A stretch of 64,000 bases of DNA from Alphaproteobacteria bacterium (GCA_040220875.1 JAVJVX010000009.1:62001-126000); one strand, 5' to 3'; positions 45,236 to 55,137 are shown, counted from the first letter of the stretch. Notes: generated by a model from the sequence alone, not told the origin. Program-made: numbers and translations.

Positions 45236-46132
45236 ATGTCTCAAGGCCGGCTGGTCACGTTGCTCGCTCGGATGGCGGATGCCCTGGATCGCCTCGCCCC
45301 GAAGCGCGAAAATCACGTTCTGCCTGAATCGGGCGAAACCACGGGGCAACCGGCGGACGACGCCTATATCTGGACTCCGGAAACCGGTCGTCTCGCGGCG
45401 GTTTCCAGTGTCAACCGGATCGATCTGGCGCTGATCAAGGGGGTCAACCGCCAGCGCGAGACCCTGCTCGAAAATACCCGCCGCTTCGCCCTGGGCTATC
45501 CCGCCAATAACGCGCTTCTATGGGGCGCGCGCGGCATGGGCAAGAGTTCCCTTGTCAAGGCCGTGCACGCGGCCGTCAACGACGAGTCGCAGGCGGGGGC
45601 AGGCCGGATCGCGCTGGTCGAGATCCACCGCGAGGATATTGCCACCCTGCCCGACCTGCTGAAAGCATTGCGAAACAGCCGGCGGCGCTGCCTTCTTTTT
45701 TGCGATGATCTTTCCTTTGATCTTGCCGACACCGGGTACAAATCCCTGAAGGCCGTGCTCGAGGGCGGGATCGAGGGCCGGCCCCACAACGTGCTCTTCT
45801 ATGCGACCTCCAATCGCCGGCACCTGATGCCTCGCGACATGATCGAGAACGAACGCTCCACGGCGATAAGCCCCTCCGAATCGGTCGAGGAGAAGGTTTC
45901 ACTCTCGGACCGGTTCGGCCTCTGGCTCGGCTTCCACCCGTGCGATCAGGATATCTATCTCGAGATCGTCCGTGCCTATGCCGCGTATTTCGATCTTGGA
46001 GATGACGGCGGGCTGGAAGACCGGTCGCTCGAATGGGCGATGACGCGGGGGGCCCGATCGGGCCGCGTCGCCTGGCAGTTCATCCAGGACGAGGCCGGAC
46101 GGCAGGGGCGCATCCTCTCACCCACAGGCTAG
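45236..46132 (+). CDS. DUF815 family AAA-type ATPase
   Basis: A 298-residue DUF815 protein, an AAA-like ATPase. Walker A is GARGMGKSSLVKA near residue 100, Walker B is CLLFCDDLSFD near residue 155, and an arginine-rich sensor area follows (ATSNRRHLMPRDMIEN). The family is common next to yajC or recombination genes in proteobacteria and its role is unknown. Start ATG at 45236 fits the family N-terminus. Its 3' end overlaps that of the facing metallopeptidase gene by four bases. Confidence 0.88.
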   Translation: MSQGRLVTLLARMADALDRLAPKRENHVLPESGETTGQPADDAYIWTPETGRLAAVSSVNRIDLALIKGVNRQRETLLENTRRFALGYPANNALLWGARGMGKSSLVKAVHAAVNDESQAGAGRIALVEIHREDIATLPDLLKALRNSRRRCLLFCDDLSFDLADTGYKSLKAVLEGGIEGRPHNVLFYATSNRRHLMPRDMIENERSTAISPSESVEEKVSLSDRFGLWLGFHPCDQDIYLEIVRAYAAYFDLGDDGGLEDRSLEWAMTRGARSGRVAWQFIQDEAGRQGRILSPTG

Positions 46133-47025
46133 GGCAAGGCCGCGAGCTGCCCATCCAGATGCGGCAACGGGTCGAGGGCCCGGCTGCCCCGCCGCAATTC
46201 GAAATGAAGCTGCGGCCGGTCGACACTGCCGGTGCTGCCAACCTTGGCGATAACCTGTCCCCGCGTCACCCTGTCTCCACGCCTGACCAGCATCTTGTCG
46301 GTATGGGCATAGGCCGAAACCCAGCCGTCGCTGTGCTTGATCAGCAGCAGATTCCCGAATCCGCTCAGCCCGCTATCTGCATAGGCGACCACGCCGTTTT
46401 GCGCCGCCCTGACGTCGCTGCCACGCGGCGCCGCGATATTGATCCCGTCATTGTGCAATCCGCCCTCCTTGGGCCCGAAACGGCTGATGATCCGCCCTTT
46501 GACCGGAGTGGCGAATCCCTTGCCCGTACGGGCGGGCGGCGCCGGCAACGCTGCCGCCCGACGCGAGACCGTGCGTTTGGCGGTGCCGGCCTCGGTGGCC
46601 GCAAGCTGAAGCTTCTGGCCGGCATAAATTGTGTAGGGCGCGCCCAGCCCGTTGGCCCGGGCGAGGCTGTTCATGCTGACCCCGTAGGCGCGTGAGATGC
46701 TGTAGAGCGTATCCCCTTTTCGCACGACATGAATCTGCGGCCGGGGCAGGTGCAGGCGCTGGCCGACCTCAATAAGGTAGGGCGGACGGAGGCTGTTGGC
46801 GGCAATCAGATCGCGCAACGGGACATTATTGCGTTTCGCGATCCGATAGACGGTATCACCCTTCTCGACGGTAACCGTGCCGGAGGACGATGCCGGAGCC
46901 CGTCCTGAAAGGCCCGACAGGTCGAGTGATATGCTGCAGGCGGCGAGCGCCATCGGCCCTGACAGAATCAGGGCCAGCCGCAGGAGATGGGCGCAGCGTT
47001 GCCGGAACGCCGAAGGCTTGTCCAT
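46129..47025 (-). CDS. LysM/M23 peptidoglycan DD-metallopeptidase lipoprotein (NlpD-like)
   Basis: A 298-residue lipoprotein: signal peptide with lipobox near residue 30 (PMALAAC), two LysM domains (VEKGDTVYRIAKRNNVP; VRKGDTLYSISRAYGVS), and a C-terminal M23 domain. The zinc site is intact: HNDGINIAAP and LHFELRRG. Classic NlpD is catalytically dead and only activates amidases, whereas this copy may cut glycan peptides itself. It is last in the surE-pcm-nlpD arrangement known from many proteobacteria. Confidence 0.9.
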   Translation of the reverse strand: MDKPSAFRQRCAHLLRLALILSGPMALAACSISLDLSGLSGRAPASSSGTVTVEKGDTVYRIAKRNNVPLRDLIAANSLRPPYLIEVGQRLHLPRPQIHVVRKGDTLYSISRAYGVSMNSLARANGLGAPYTIYAGQKLQLAATEAGTAKRTVSRRAAALPAPPARTGKGFATPVKGRIISRFGPKEGGLHNDGINIAAPRGSDVRAAQNGVVAYADSGLSGFGNLLLIKHSDGWVSAYAHTDKMLVRRGDRVTRGQVIAKVGSTGSVDRPQLHFELRRGSRALDPLPHLDGQLAALP

Positions 47026-47057
47026 GGCACACAGCCTAATCGCCGCTGATCCCGGCA

Positions 47058-47714
47058 TCAATTGCGGGGAATCTCGTCCTCGTCCGGCATGCCCGCGACG
47101 AGCGGCACGAAGCGGACAGCCCAGAGCTTTTCGGTCTCGAATCCGGTCTCCGTCCGCGTGACCCGAAGGATGTGCTGTTCCTCCCCCTCTCCGCCCACCG
47201 GGACGACCATATGCCCGCCGACCGCGAGCTGGTCCGCCAGCACGGGCGGAATATCGGGGGCTGCGGCGGTGACGAGTATCCGTTCCCACGGCGCCAGTTC
47301 CGGCCAGCCCTTGCTGCCGTCGCCGACCCGGGTCGTGATATTGCGCAGCTTAAGCGCATCAAATCGCGCTTCCGCTTCGCTCATCAACTCTCTGTGCCGT
47401 TCGATCGTGTAAACGCGGCGCGCGAGCTTCGCCAGAATTGCGGCCTGATACCCCGATCCCGTGCCGATTTCGAGAACCCGCAAGCGATCGTTCAGCGCGA
47501 GCGCCACCGTCATTTCGGCGACGATCAGCGGCTGGCTGATCGTCTGTCCACCGCCGATCGGCAGCGCGGTGTTCCGGTACGCTTGATCCCGAAAGTTGTC
47601 GGGCACGAAAATCTCGCGCGGTACCTGCTCGATGGCGGAGAGAACCCGGGTATCCGAGATACCTTCGCGGCGAAGCTCCATGATCAGCCGTATCTTATGG
47701 GCGTCGGTGCTCAT
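47058..47714 (-). CDS. pcm: Protein-L-isoaspartate O-methyltransferase
   Basis: A 218-residue SAM methyltransferase that starts repair of isoaspartyl damage in aged proteins. Motifs: VPREIFVPDNFRDQAYRNTA, GGGQTISQP, LEIGTGSGYQAAILA (SAM loop). Length and layout are standard. It lies 25 bases after surE, the classic survival-gene partner. Confidence 0.95.
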   Translation of the reverse strand: MSTDAHKIRLIMELRREGISDTRVLSAIEQVPREIFVPDNFRDQAYRNTALPIGGGQTISQPLIVAEMTVALALNDRLRVLEIGTGSGYQAAILAKLARRVYTIERHRELMSEAEARFDALKLRNITTRVGDGSKGWPELAPWERILVTAAAPDIPPVLADQLAVGGHMVVPVGGEGEEQHILRVTRTETGFETEKLWAVRFVPLVAGMPDEDEIPRN

Positions 47715-47739
47715 TCTATCCCGCCTCGGCCCAAACCGG

Positions 47740-48519
47740 TCAGTTCAGAACGGTCCGAAGAGTTTTCAGAAAAGAGCGATGGGTCAGATCGAGGTGAATG
47801 GGCGTCACCGAGATCATCCCGGCCTCCACGGCGGCCAGGTCACTGCCCTTCATCGTCGGCTCCTCTGTCCGCATACTGCCGATCCAGTAATAGGGTTCGC
47901 CCCTTGGATCATGGCCCACCATAAGCTCGTCGCCCAGCTTGCGCCGGCCTTGCTGCGTGGCCATGACACCTTTGACCCGATCGGCCGTGACGTCGGGAAA
48001 ATTCACGTTCATCAGCACGTTATCCGGCCAATCGGTGCGTGTGATCTTGTCCAGCACGAGGGGCAGATATTTTTCCGCCGTGGGCCAGTGAGCCTTCTTT
48101 CCATTGATGACCAGCGACAGGGCAATGGACGGCACCCCCAGGAGCGTGCCTTCCATGGCGGCGGCGATCGTGCCGGAATAGGTCACGTCCTCGCCCAGAT
48201 TGCCGCCTCTGTTGATTCCGGACAGTACCAGGTCCGGCGGGGAGTCTCTGAGGATGTGGTTGATCGCGAGCATCATCGCGTCGGTCGGCGTGCCGTCGAT
48301 GGCGAATTTCTGCCGGCCCTTGCGGATGATTCTGAGCGGCCGGCGCAGCGTGAGGGAATGGCCCGTGCCGCTTTGCTCGTCCCTCGGCGCCGCGATCCAC
48401 AAATCCTTGACCAGCGGGCGCAATATCTTCTCCAGCAGCTTCAGGCCGGGCGCGTCGATCCCGTCGTCGTTGGCGAGAAGCACCCGGCTTTTGGCAAGAT
48501 TGAGCGGGCCCTTAAGCAT
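47740..48519 (-). CDS. surE: 5'/3'-nucleotidase SurE
   Basis: A 259-residue SurE phosphatase acting on nucleoside monophosphates and polyphosphates in stationary phase. The metal motif [13 protein letters not shown] is near the N-terminus, and [22 protein letters not shown] is the second signature. Its start overlaps the end of serS by eight bases. Confidence 0.96.
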   Translation of the reverse strand: MLKGPLNLAKSRVLLANDDGIDAPGLKLLEKILRPLVKDLWIAAPRDEQSGTGHSLTLRRPLRIIRKGRQKFAIDGTPTDAMMLAINHILRDSPPDLVLSGINRGGNLGEDVTYSGTIAAAMEGTLLGVPSIALSLVINGKKAHWPTAEKYLPLVLDKITRTDWPDNVLMNVNFPDVTADRVKGVMATQQGRRKLGDELMVGHDPRGEPYYWIGSMRTEEPTMKGSDLAAVEAGMISVTPIHLDLTHRSFLKTLRTVLN

Positions 48520-49789
48520 CCCGGCGGATCACCTCGAGCCCGCCCATATAGGGTACCAGCACCTCCGGCACCCGGACGCTGCCATCCGCGGTCTGGAAAT
48601 TTTCGAGGATCGCGATCAGCGCCCGCCCGACCGCCACGCCCGATCCGTTCAGCGTATGCACGAAGTGCGTCCCCTTCTCTCCTTCAGCCCGGAAACGCGC
48701 CTTCATCCGCCGGGCCTGGAAGTCGCGGCAATTGGAACAGCTCGAAATTTCCCGGTAGCGCCCCTGTCCAGGCAGCCAGACCTCGAGGTCGTAGGTCTTC
48801 GCGGCCGAGAACCCCATATCGCCCGTGCAGAGAACCAGCACGCGATACGCCAGCCCGAGACGCTTCAGGATGTCTTCGGCCGCGCTCGTCAGCCGCTCGT
48901 GTTCCTCGTCTGACTTGTCAGGATGGGCGATCGAGACCAGTTCCACCTTGCCGAACTGATGCTGGCGGATCATGCCGCGCGTGTCGCTGCCGGCGGCGCC
49001 CGCCTCGCTCCGAAAGCAGGGCGTATAGGCGGTAAAGCGCCGGGGCAGACTGTCTTCGGCGAGTATTTCATCGGCGACCAGGTTGGTCAGGGAGACTTCC
49101 GCCGTTGGAATGAGCCAGCCATCCTGCGACACCGAAAACAGATCCTCCGAGAACTTCGGCAGCTGGCCGGTCCCGAACACGGCCTCGTCCCGCACGATCA
49201 GGGGCGGATATACCTCGGTATAGCCGTATTCCCCAGTGTGAACGTCCAGCATGAACGCGCCAAGCGCCCGCTCGAGCCGGGCCAGGGCCCCCGAGAGAAC
49301 CACATAGCGCGATCCCGAGAGTTTGGCCGCCGCCTCGAAATCCATCATGCCCAGCGCTTGTCCGATATCCACGTGGTCACGCGGCGCGAAGGTGAATTCG
49401 GGCGGCGTACCGATCCGCCGGATTTCAAGATTGGCTTCCTCGTCCGCCCCGACCGGGACATCATCATCGGGGATGTTCGGGATGCCGGCCAGCAGGTCCG
49501 CGAGGTCGGCCGCCAACCGACGCGCTTCCTCTTCCGCTGCCTGGATGCCGGATTTCAGGCCGGCCATCTCATTCATCCGGTCGTCCGTGTCCTCGCCCGC
49601 GCGTTTTTTTGCGCCGATTTCCTTGGAGATATCGTTGCGCCGTGTCTGCATTTCCTGCAGCCGCGTGACGATCTCGCGATTCTTGCTGTCGAGTTCAAGC
49701 ACATGGGCGGCAAGCGGCTCCGCCCTGCGACGCGCCAGTGCCGCATCGAGCCGTTCCGGATTGTCTCGAATTTTTTTCAGGTCCAGCAT
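48512..49789 (-). CDS. serS: Seryl-tRNA synthetase
   Basis: A 425-residue class II synthetase. An N-terminal antiparallel coiled coil (residues 25-105) grips the tRNA long arm; the catalytic domain has motif 2 around [17 protein letters not shown] and motif 3 in [17 protein letters not shown]. The length is standard and ATG begins [12 protein letters not shown], typical of the family. A 115-base gap separates it from tatC upstream, where a promoter may lie. Confidence 0.97.
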   Translation of the reverse strand: MLDLKKIRDNPERLDAALARRRAEPLAAHVLELDSKNREIVTRLQEMQTRRNDISKEIGAKKRAGEDTDDRMNEMAGLKSGIQAAEEEARRLAADLADLLAGIPNIPDDDVPVGADEEANLEIRRIGTPPEFTFAPRDHVDIGQALGMMDFEAAAKLSGSRYVVLSGALARLERALGAFMLDVHTGEYGYTEVYPPLIVRDEAVFGTGQLPKFSEDLFSVSQDGWLIPTAEVSLTNLVADEILAEDSLPRRFTAYTPCFRSEAGAAGSDTRGMIRQHQFGKVELVSIAHPDKSDEEHERLTSAAEDILKRLGLAYRVLVLCTGDMGFSAAKTYDLEVWLPGQGRYREISSCSNCRDFQARRMKARFRAEGEKGTHFVHTLNGSGVAVGRALIAILENFQTADGSVRVPEVLVPYMGGLEVIRRDA

Positions 49790-49904
49790 CGGCGGTCAGC
49801 TTCCCCCACTCGCGGCGTCCGGCCTGCCGGGCCCCGTCGATCGCCACTGCCGGGGGTTATAGGGGCCGGTTTTTGCGCCGTCCAGCCTTGGCCTTTTCGG
49901 CCCG

Positions 49905-50768
49905 TCATCCGCCCGCATCGGACCCGGTGTCGGCGTTTTCCGCCTCATCGGCCTGGCGTCGGCGTTTTTCCACCGCGCGCGCCATCCAGATCGAGAGCTC
50001 AAACAGCAGAATGATCGGTATTGCCAGCCCGATCTGGCTAATGACATCGGGCGGCGTCAGGATGGCCGCGACCAGAAAAATGATCAGGATTGCGTATTTG
50101 CGTGACCGGGCCAGGCTTGCAGCCGAAACAAGCCCCGCCCGCACCAGCAGAGTGAGCAGGACCGGCAATTGAAAGGCCAGGCCAAAGGCCAGAACCAGTT
50201 TCATGACCAGCGACAGGTATTCGTTGACCTTGGGCTCGACGACGATTGGCAGGTTCGTGGCGCCCGAAACAGTCTCGAAGCTGATGAAGAACTTCCAGGC
50301 CAAAGGAAACACGCCGTAATAGGCCAGCGCCGCACCGGCCAGGAACAGCACCGGCGTCGCCACAAGGAATGGCAGGAAGGCGCGGCGCTCGTTCTTGTAG
50401 AGACCGGGGGCCACGAACATCCAGATCTGACTTGCGATGACGGGAAAGGAAATGAAGGCGGCGGCGAAAAAGGCGATCCGGAGATAGGTAAAAAACGCCT
50501 CGGTCAGAGCCGTGTAGATCAGCCGGCGCTGCCCCTGCCCGTCGAGCGCCTCGGCGAGCGGCTGAACCAGAAAGCCAAAAATTTCCTCAGCGAAATAATA
50601 GCTTGCCGCAAAGGCCACCAGCATCACGGCAAAGGAAATCATCAGCCGGTTGCGTAATTCGATGAGATGGTCAAGCAAGGGCATCCGCGCGCCGTCGGGA
50701 CCATCGTCGTCCTCGCCCGGCCCCTCGGGCGAAAACGGCTTGCCGCCGCCGGGATCGTAATCGCTCAC
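49905..50768 (-). CDS. tatC: Sec-independent protein translocase TatC
   Basis: A 287-residue TatC with six membrane helices, the twin-arginine signal receptor. MPLLDHLIELRNRLM and the periplasmic FVAPGLYKNERR segment are diagnostic. The C-terminus carries extra charged residues. Start overlaps tatB by four bases. Confidence 0.97.
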   Translation of the reverse strand: MSDYDPGGGKPFSPEGPGEDDDGPDGARMPLLDHLIELRNRLMISFAVMLVAFAASYYFAEEIFGFLVQPLAEALDGQGQRRLIYTALTEAFFTYLRIAFFAAAFISFPVIASQIWMFVAPGLYKNERRAFLPFLVATPVLFLAGAALAYYGVFPLAWKFFISFETVSGATNLPIVVEPKVNEYLSLVMKLVLAFGLAFQLPVLLTLLVRAGLVSAASLARSRKYAILIIFLVAAILTPPDVISQIGLAIPIILLFELSIWMARAVEKRRRQADEAENADTGSDAGG

Positions 50769-51169
50769 GCGCCGTCCCCCGATCCGGGGGTCTGGCCGGT
50801 GCGGTGTTTCTTGCCCGGCTCGTCGGACCCCTGCTCCCGCTCCCGCTCCCCGTCCGGGCCTTTTTCCTCCGGTTTTGCGGGGGCCGCCTTGGGCGCCGGG
50901 CCGGTCGGATCGCGGTAGGGATCGAAATCGAGCCGGGGCGGCAAGCCTGTATCGACCCGCATGGACCGGTCGAGGTCCTTGCGCAAGTCGTCGAGATCGG
51001 CCTCTCGCGCCAGTTCATCCATCCCGGCCTGGAACTCGCGGGCCATCTCGCGCGCCTTGCGCGCCAGGCGCGAGAGCTGGCGCAGGACCTTCGGCAGGTC
51101 CTTCGGGCCGACCACGAGGATGGTCACGACCACGATGATCAGGAGTTCCGACCAGCCGATATCGAACAT
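50765..51169 (-). CDS. tatB: Sec-independent protein translocase TatB
   Basis: A 134-residue TatB: short N-terminal membrane helix (FDIGWSELLIIVVVTILVVG), an amphipathic helix (PKDLPKVLRQLSRLARKAR) and a disordered charged tail. The Glu in the membrane helix (WSELL) separates it from TatA. Forms the receptor complex with TatC. Confidence 0.94.
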   Translation of the reverse strand: MFDIGWSELLIIVVVTILVVGPKDLPKVLRQLSRLARKAREMAREFQAGMDELAREADLDDLRKDLDRSMRVDTGLPPRLDFDPYRDPTGPAPKAAPAKPEEKGPDGEREREQGSDEPGKKHRTGQTPGSGDGA

Positions 51170-51266
51170 GCTGGGTCTATCCCCGCCCCGGTTACTGTCT
51201 CACGTCCTGGCCATGGGCCGGTGACCGGCGCGAGAGCCCGGGACGGCGGCAGGAAGGCGGACGCTG

Positions 51267-51503
51267 TCAGCCGCCGCTGGCGTCCTTTCGGGGTTCAGGC
51301 CCCGTTGCGGTTTGTGTCTCACCCTTGCCGGCGGTGGAGGTGTCGCTTTCGGCGGCGGTGGTGTCGTCATCCTCCTTCAGGCCCGCGCGGAAGGTCTTGA
51401 CCCCCTTGGCCATATCGCCCATGACCCGGGGGAGTTTCCCCGCGCCGAAGATGATCAGCACGATCACCAGAATGATCAGGATTTCAGGAAGGCCCAAGCT
51501 CAT
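51267..51503 (-). CDS. tatA: Sec-independent protein translocase TatA
   Basis: A 78-residue TatA, the pore-forming component: membrane helix LPEILIILVIVLIIFGAGKL, amphipathic helix with RVMGDMAKGVKTFRAGL, and an acidic/Thr-rich tail. The ATG at 51503 gives the usual MSLGLPE start; a longer frame adds 18 unlikely residues. A 97-base gap separates it from tatB. Confidence 0.94.
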   Translation of the reverse strand: MSLGLPEILIILVIVLIIFGAGKLPRVMGDMAKGVKTFRAGLKEDDDTTAAESDTSTAGKGETQTATGPEPRKDASGG

Positions 51504-51641
51504 GGTCGTCCTCTCAGGTTGGTCTCGCGCCGGGTTGGTCCCGCGCCGGGCGCGCATGTCCGGGGGGCTCCCTCGCGCCGATCGATCATGACAGTTTCCG
51601 TCTGCTGCCGCAACGCAGCGCGTGGTTCGTCAAACCCTTTG

Positions 51642-52487
51642 TCAATGTGGTGCGCGGGCGGCCAGACCGTGACCCCGCTCGGACGCATCGTCCGGGTCCT
51701 CCTCCCGGTCATCGCCGAAGCGCGAGACCCTGTGCGCCGCCTCGTCCTCCGGATCGTCCGCGCCGTCAGCCGCGGCACCGGGCTCCTCATCCTCCTCCTC
51801 GGCCGTTGGCCACGCCGCCGGCCCGTCGCCATTGTCGCCGGCGCTGAGAGGTTCGCCCATCAGGCTCTCGCCCTCGCCATCCCCCTCTCCGTCGCTGTCG
51901 TCGCTCAGCAGGGTCTCCTGGGCCGGCGCAAGGTTGCCCTTGGTTACGAGCGTCGCCGCGCGCGTATCGAGGAGGCCCGCCGCCTTGAGTTCCTCGATGC
52001 CGGGCAGGTCTTCGAGCGACGCAAGCTGGAAATGGCGCAGGAACTCTTCGGTCGTGCCCCAGGTGGTCGGGCGTCCGGGAGTCCGCCGACGGCCCTTCGG
52101 CTGTATCCAGCCATTCTCGAGAAGAATTTCAAGCGTGCCCGGCGACAGGCTGCGGCCGCGGATTTCCTCGATTTCGGCGCGCGTGACCGGTTGGTGATAG
52201 GCCACCACGGAGAGCGTTTCCACGGCGGCCCGGGACAGGCGTCGCTTGACGGTCTTTTCGACCGTCAGCAGGTCCGCCAGGTCAGGCGCCGTGCGGAAGG
52301 TCCATTTCCGGGCAACCACCACAAGCTCGACGCCGCGGCCGTCATAAAGGGTGCCCAGCTCTGTCAGCAGCGCCTCGACATCGGCTCCGTCCGGCATCTG
52401 GGTCCGGATTGCCTCGATGCTCATCGGTTCGCTCGATGCGAAAAGAAGCGCCTCCAACTGGCGCAAATCAGGAGAAATTTGGCTCAT
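51642..52487 (-). CDS. scpB: Segregation and condensation protein B
   Basis: A 281-residue ScpB of the Smc-ScpAB condensin. Two winged-helix domains occupy residues 1-175 (LEALLFASSEPMSIEAI; SVVAYHQPVTRAEIEEIRG; GRPTTWGTTEEFLRHF). The remaining ~95 residues are an acidic, low-complexity tail much longer than in most relatives. The ATG at 52487 matches the family start; it overlaps scpA by four bases. Confidence 0.93.
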   Translation of the reverse strand: MSQISPDLRQLEALLFASSEPMSIEAIRTQMPDGADVEALLTELGTLYDGRGVELVVVARKWTFRTAPDLADLLTVEKTVKRRLSRAAVETLSVVAYHQPVTRAEIEEIRGRSLSPGTLEILLENGWIQPKGRRRTPGRPTTWGTTEEFLRHFQLASLEDLPGIEELKAAGLLDTRAATLVTKGNLAPAQETLLSDDSDGEGDGEGESLMGEPLSAGDNGDGPAAWPTAEEEDEEPGAAADGADDPEDEAAHRVSRFGDDREEDPDDASERGHGLAARAPH

Positions 52488-53341
52488 GGGTTTCCTGCAG
52501 GAGTCCGATAGAAAATTGGTCCGAAAGCGGAAGATTGCCGGATTTGCACGCGGCCCTGGCGCGCCATTTCGAGCCCTGCCGCGAAGGTGGCCGCCACGGC
52601 GGAGCGGCGAACCAGCGGATCTCTCAACCCGTCCGGCAGAAAGGTTTCGAGCGCCCGCCATTCGAAAGAGGTGCCAAGCAACGAATTCAGTCGCTGGATC
52701 GCGTCATCCATGGTGAACAGGTCCGGCGCCTCGATGGTGAAGCTTGAGGTTTCGATCTTGCGCCGCTGGTCGCCATAGGTCTTGAGGAGGTCGAACAGCG
52801 AAACTTCGTAGACGACGTTATGCCGGACCCGGATCCCGTCGGGCGCTCCCCGGGTAAAAACATCCCGCCCAAGCTGGGGGCGCGCCAACAGTTTTTCACC
52901 CGCCTCCTGCATGGCTTCAAAGCGGCGCAGCTGAAACGCGAGCGCTGCGGCCAGCTCGGGGCCGGTCGGCTCCTCTGTCTCCTCTTCCTCCCGGGGCAGG
53001 AGCAAGCGCGACTTGAGGTAGGCGAGCCAGGCCGCCATCACCAGGTACTCGGCCGCGATCTCGAGGCGCAATTGCCGGGCCCGCTCGATGAAGGCGATAT
53101 ACTGCTCGGCCAGTTGCAGGATCGAGATTTGGGTCAGATCCACCTTCTGGTCCCGCGCCAGGCTCAGCAGGACGTCGAGAGGCCCCTCGTAACCGTCGAG
53201 GTCGAGAACGAGATCCGCCGTCTCCGCCGGCCCGTCCAAAGGCCGGGGCCCGCCGGTGTCTTCCTCGAATATCCGGGCACCCGGCGGAGTTCCGGGCCCG
53301 GCCTCAGGACCCGTCTCTTCCGGGCGGTCCTCGTCAGTCAT
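52484..53341 (-). CDS. scpA: Segregation and condensation protein A (kleisin)
   Basis: A 285-residue kleisin that bridges the Smc heads. The core begins DLDGYEGPLDVLLSLARDQKVDLTQISI, and the C-terminal winged helix has VRRSAVAATFAAGLEMARQG. The first ~45 residues are acidic and Pro/Gly-rich, beyond the usual start. Translation is coupled to scpB through an ATGA overlap. Confidence 0.94.
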   Translation of the reverse strand: MTDEDRPEETGPEAGPGTPPGARIFEEDTGGPRPLDGPAETADLVLDLDGYEGPLDVLLSLARDQKVDLTQISILQLAEQYIAFIERARQLRLEIAAEYLVMAAWLAYLKSRLLLPREEEETEEPTGPELAAALAFQLRRFEAMQEAGEKLLARPQLGRDVFTRGAPDGIRVRHNVVYEVSLFDLLKTYGDQRRKIETSSFTIEAPDLFTMDDAIQRLNSLLGTSFEWRALETFLPDGLRDPLVRRSAVAATFAAGLEMARQGRVQIRQSSAFGPIFYRTPAGNP

Positions 53342-53389
53342 CTCGTTCTGCCTTCTCGCATGATCGACCCTGAACGAAGGTCCCTCATC

Positions 53390-54085
53390 TCAACCGCCGT
53401 CGCCGCTCAGCCCGGCCACGGACAGGATCATGTTTATCAGGAACCGGCTGGGCTCTGCCACAAGCCAATCGAAGATATTGAGGTCAATCCCCAGCCGAGA
53501 CCCCACAAATGGTAGCACAAAAATCAGCGCCACGAGAATGAAAAGCCCGAAAGGCTCGATTCTGGCAAGCGCACGGGCCGGTTTCCGGGGCAGAAGTCCC
53601 ACCGCCACCCGTCCGCCATCGAGGGGCAGCAAAGGCAACATATTAAATACTGCTAGTAGAACATTGATAAAAATAGAATTTATAAGGTTTTGCGACCCCC
53701 ATTGTGCGATTCCGGCGGGCAGGAAGACCGTGAGGTGGAGCAGCAGGGCGGAAGCCGTGGCGAGGCAGAGATTTATCCCGGGACCGGCCAGCGCGACCCA
53801 GACCATGTCGCGCCGAGGATTCCGCAGATTTCGGGAATCCACCGGGACCGGGCGGGCATAGCCGAACAGGATTCCGGCCCGGCTGAGAAGCAGAAGTGCC
53901 GGGATCAGGACGGTTCCCACAAGATCCACATGGCGAAACGGATTGAGGGTCAGCCGTCCGGCGCGCTTGGCCGTGTCATCGCCAAGCCGGAAGGCCATGA
54001 AGCCGTGCGCGGCTTCGTGCAGGGTCACGGCGAGGAGCACCGGCAGGCCCCAGACCGAGAGGAAGCCGAGAATCTCGCCGATCAT
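53390..54085 (-). CDS. Site-2 protease family membrane metallopeptidase (M50)
   Basis: A 231-residue rhomboid-sized M50 intramembrane protease. The zinc motif HExxH is LHEAAHGF near residue 23, and the third ligand is in NMLPLLPLDGGRV. Four to six membrane helices. It cuts membrane proteins within the bilayer; the substrate is unknown. It sits between nagZ and scpA, where many alphaproteobacteria have no such gene. A longer frame overlapping nagZ was rejected because M50 homology begins at MIGEILGF. Confidence 0.9.
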   Translation of the reverse strand: MIGEILGFLSVWGLPVLLAVTLHEAAHGFMAFRLGDDTAKRAGRLTLNPFRHVDLVGTVLIPALLLLSRAGILFGYARPVPVDSRNLRNPRRDMVWVALAGPGINLCLATASALLLHLTVFLPAGIAQWGSQNLINSIFINVLLAVFNMLPLLPLDGGRVAVGLLPRKPARALARIEPFGLFILVALIFVLPFVGSRLGIDLNIFDWLVAEPSRFLINMILSVAGLSGDGG

Positions 54086-54095
54086 GCCACCCCGA

Positions 54096-55109
54096 TCATA
54101 TCGCCAAGGCTTCGCGGAACGCGGCCAGGACTGCGCCAATGTCCGTTCCGCCGACGGGACGGCGATCCCGCCGCCGGGCCTCCCCCGCCAGGAGACGCGC
54201 CCGGCCATGGGCGGAAACCGGCGAGGTCCCGTGTGCGACAGCCCGCATTTCGGCCATGTCGCCGTTGCAGTGCAGTACCAGATCACAACCCGCCGCGAGC
54301 GCACGGCGGGCGCGCGAGGCCAGATCGCCCGACAGGGCAGCCATGGACAGATCATCCGAGACAAGCACGCCCTGGAACCCGATCCTGCCTCGGATGATGG
54401 TCTCGATCACCTCTCGCGACAGGGTGGCCGGCGCAGCACGGTCGAGGGCGAGATAGGTGACATGCGCGGTCATCGCCCAGGGCAGGTCATGCAACCGGAA
54501 AAAAGGCTGAAAATCCGTGTGCAGCAGGGAATCCAGGCTTGCCCGCACGACCGGCAGTTCGTGGTGGCTGTCAACCCGGGCCCGGCCATGCCCCGGCAGA
54601 TGCTTGACGACCGGGATCACGCCTTCGGCCAGCAGTCCGTCCGCGACGGCGGCCGCGAGTTCCCCGACCACCGCCGGATCACGGGCAAAGGCCCGATCGC
54701 CGATGATGTCGTGCGAACCAGGTGCGGGTACGTCGGCAACGGGAGTGCAATTGACCGTGATCCCTAGGGGCGCCAGTTGCCCGCCCAACACGCGGCCCAG
54801 CAGGCGCGCCGCGCGCAGGCCGCGCGCAGGGTCCAGAGCATGGATCCCCCCGATGGTGCGGGCGGCAGGCAGCGCCGGCCAGTGCGGCGGGCCAAGACGG
54901 GCGACCCGTCCGCCTTCCTGGTCGATGAGGATGGGCAAATCGCTCCGTCCGGTCAGATCGCGAAGTCCGTCGGTCAGGCGGCGGACCTGGTCCGGCGTCT
55001 CGATATTGCGCTTGAACAGGATGAAGCCGGCCGGGCGGCAGGCGCCAAAGAAAGCCCGCTCCGCGGCTGTGATACCCGGCCCGGCGAGGCCGAAAATCGC
55101 CGCCATCAT
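54096..55109 (-). CDS. nagZ: Beta-N-acetylhexosaminidase
   Basis: A 337-residue family 3 glycosidase that removes GlcNAc from recycled muropeptides in the cytoplasm. Motifs: LPILIDQEGGRVARLGPP, VVKHLPGHGRARVDSHHELP (containing the His-Asp region) and VLVSDDLSMAAL with the nucleophile Asp. Two adjacent ATGs at 55109 and 55106 are possible starts; a longer frame enters the SPOR gene. Part of the conserved argS-SPOR-nagZ locus. Confidence 0.94.
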   Translation of the reverse strand: MMAAIFGLAGPGITAAERAFFGACRPAGFILFKRNIETPDQVRRLTDGLRDLTGRSDLPILIDQEGGRVARLGPPHWPALPAARTIGGIHALDPARGLRAARLLGRVLGGQLAPLGITVNCTPVADVPAPGSHDIIGDRAFARDPAVVGELAAAVADGLLAEGVIPVVKHLPGHGRARVDSHHELPVVRASLDSLLHTDFQPFFRLHDLPWAMTAHVTYLALDRAAPATLSREVIETIIRGRIGFQGVLVSDDLSMAALSGDLASRARRALAAGCDLVLHCNGDMAEMRAVAHGTSPVSAHGRARLLAGEARRRDRRPVGGTDIGAVLAAFREALAI

Positions 55110-55137
55110 ATCAGGCTGTCCCACCTCGCCGCCGGGC

